A stretch of 7,450 nucleotides of DNA, taken from assembly GCA_902797565.1 (NCBI GenBank), contig CADBTO010000147.1, positions 1 to 7,450 on the forward strand, read 5' to 3'. The DNA comes from an uncultured Lachnospiraceae bacterium (GTDB lineage Bacteria; Bacillota; Clostridia; Lachnospirales; Lachnospiraceae). Positions 6,793-7,450 of this stretch are shown one piece after another (position 1 is the first letter of the stretch; every line of letters starts with the position of its first letter). Below the pieces are notes generated by a model. That model had not been told where the DNA came from. It searched no databases and worked only from the letters and a program-made list of their open reading frames with translations. Both the position numbers and the translations under genes were made by a program.

Positions 6793-7450
6793 ACGATAAA
6801 ACGGACTGGATATCCTCATATGAAAACCCTTTCGATGCAAGGTAACGGTATAATTTCATCTTTTCCTTGGGATCCAGCGGTCCGCGCGCTTCATCGTCCG
6901 GATCATAGCCCCGCTTTCTGGCCAGCTTCCGGATCAGGGCAAGGTCTGCGCCCTCCTCCCCGTCCGCCTCGTTTTCCTGAAATGCTGCATCAATCAGATC
7001 ATCCGAAACGCCCAGTTCCCGAAGCTTCGCCTGGATCTGCCGCCGGCTCTTGCTTCCCTGCTTATAAAACACATAATTGTTTGCAAACCGCGCATCATCA
7101 ATATACCCGAAACCTTCCACATACGCAAGCGCCGCGTCCACAGCCTCCGGCGGATAGCCGCCCTGCCGCAGTTTTTCAGCCAGCCCATGCCGGGTGCGGT
7201 CCTGCGCCATCAAAAGGTGCATCGCCCGCTTCTTCGCACGCGGGATGAGCACCTCATCCAGGATTTCCTGATACTGCTCTTCGGAGAGGCTGCCCCCTTC
7301 AAAAAGATCCAGCTTGCGGATCTCGCTCGCATATAACGCGAACACGGCATCCCCGGCGTCTCCGGACAACGTGATGATCCGCTTGCCTTTTTTCTTCCCG
7401 CCCGGATATGCAGCACGCGCCGAATGGGACTTGTCACCTGTAATCGAAAC
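6791..7450 (-). CDS. recX: RecX regulatory protein (partial, start outside window)
   Basis: The frame is open from the right edge to a TAG at 6791-6793, giving 219 visible residues. RecX is a small all-helical protein built from three-helix repeats that binds the RecA filament and modulates recombination and strand exchange. The repeat hallmarks are visible: RAMHLLMAQDRTRHGLAEKLRQGGY, then AALAYVEGFGYIDDARFANNYVFYK, then SRRQIQAKLRELGVSDDLIDAAF, and a last repeat ending SKGFSYEDIQSVLS. The stretch before it (KRIITLSGDAGDAVFALYASEIRKLDL) matches the N-terminal strand region that precedes the repeats in clostridial RecX, and includes codons upstream of the TTG at 7369. No ATG occurs in this frame upstream of that point within the window, so I infer the start lies beyond 7450. 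A TTG start at 7369 is possible but would cut that N-terminal part. recA may lie further upstream, as in relatives. Confidence 0.88.
   Translation of the reverse strand, partial: VSITGDKSHSARAAYPGGKKKGKRIITLSGDAGDAVFALYASEIRKLDLFEGGSLSEEQYQEILDEVLIPRAKKRAMHLLMAQDRTRHGLAEKLRQGGYPPEAVDAALAYVEGFGYIDDARFANNYVFYKQGSKSRRQIQAKLRELGVSDDLIDAAFQENEADGEEGADLALIRKLARKRGYDPDDEARGPLDPKEKMKLYRYLASKGFSYEDIQSVLS

Noticed and set aside
7367..7369. TTG as the recX start codon
   Set aside because: The frame stays open to the window edge and the residues upstream fit the RecX N-terminal region, while the upstream ribosome binding site for the TTG is poor. It is not excluded.

Overview
The window looks like a chromosomal segment of a Gram-positive Firmicute (Bacillota), most likely a Clostridia member and possibly Lachnospiraceae-like. 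The reasons are the strong AGGAGG-type ribosome binding sites, a membrane-anchored RNase Y, a SUF system that uses the zinc scaffold SufU and group II cysteine desulfurase SufS, and the recX-rny gene pair. Base composition is moderately GC-rich by eye. The genus cannot be fixed from this sequence. All supported genes lie on the minus strand, so transcription runs from high to low coordinates.

In transcription order, the right edge holds most of recX (6791 to the window end, start outside). A 379-base gene-free stretch follows (6412-6790). It contains a 13-bp-period tandem array directly after the recX stop, two weak terminator-like hairpins, a good sigma-A-type promoter (TTGACA, 17 bp, TAGACT) and a leader of about 125 bases. 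Next is rny (RNase Y, 4861-6411, GTG start). A 10-bp perfect inverted repeat resembling an intrinsic terminator then separates rny from sufC by 65 bases.

The rest is one compact SUF iron-sulfur cluster operon: sufC (ATPase), sufB (scaffold), sufD (scaffold partner), sufS (cysteine desulfurase) and sufU (sulfur transfer protein, cut by the left edge). Gaps are 14-38 bases and each gene has its own ribosome binding site. SufS takes sulfur from cysteine, SufU relays it as persulfide, and the SufBCD complex assembles a cluster using ATP hydrolysis by SufC. No Rrf2-family regulator or clear suf promoter is visible, so expression may depend on readthrough from rny or on a promoter I cannot recognise.

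The gene content is conventional, and I do not see a new multi-gene system. The unusual features are small: the 13-bp array after recX, a four-copy 12-bp repeat that makes up the sufB ribosome binding site and three successive in-frame ATGs, a palindrome covering the rny ribosome binding site, and the terminator-like hairpin before the promoter-less suf operon.
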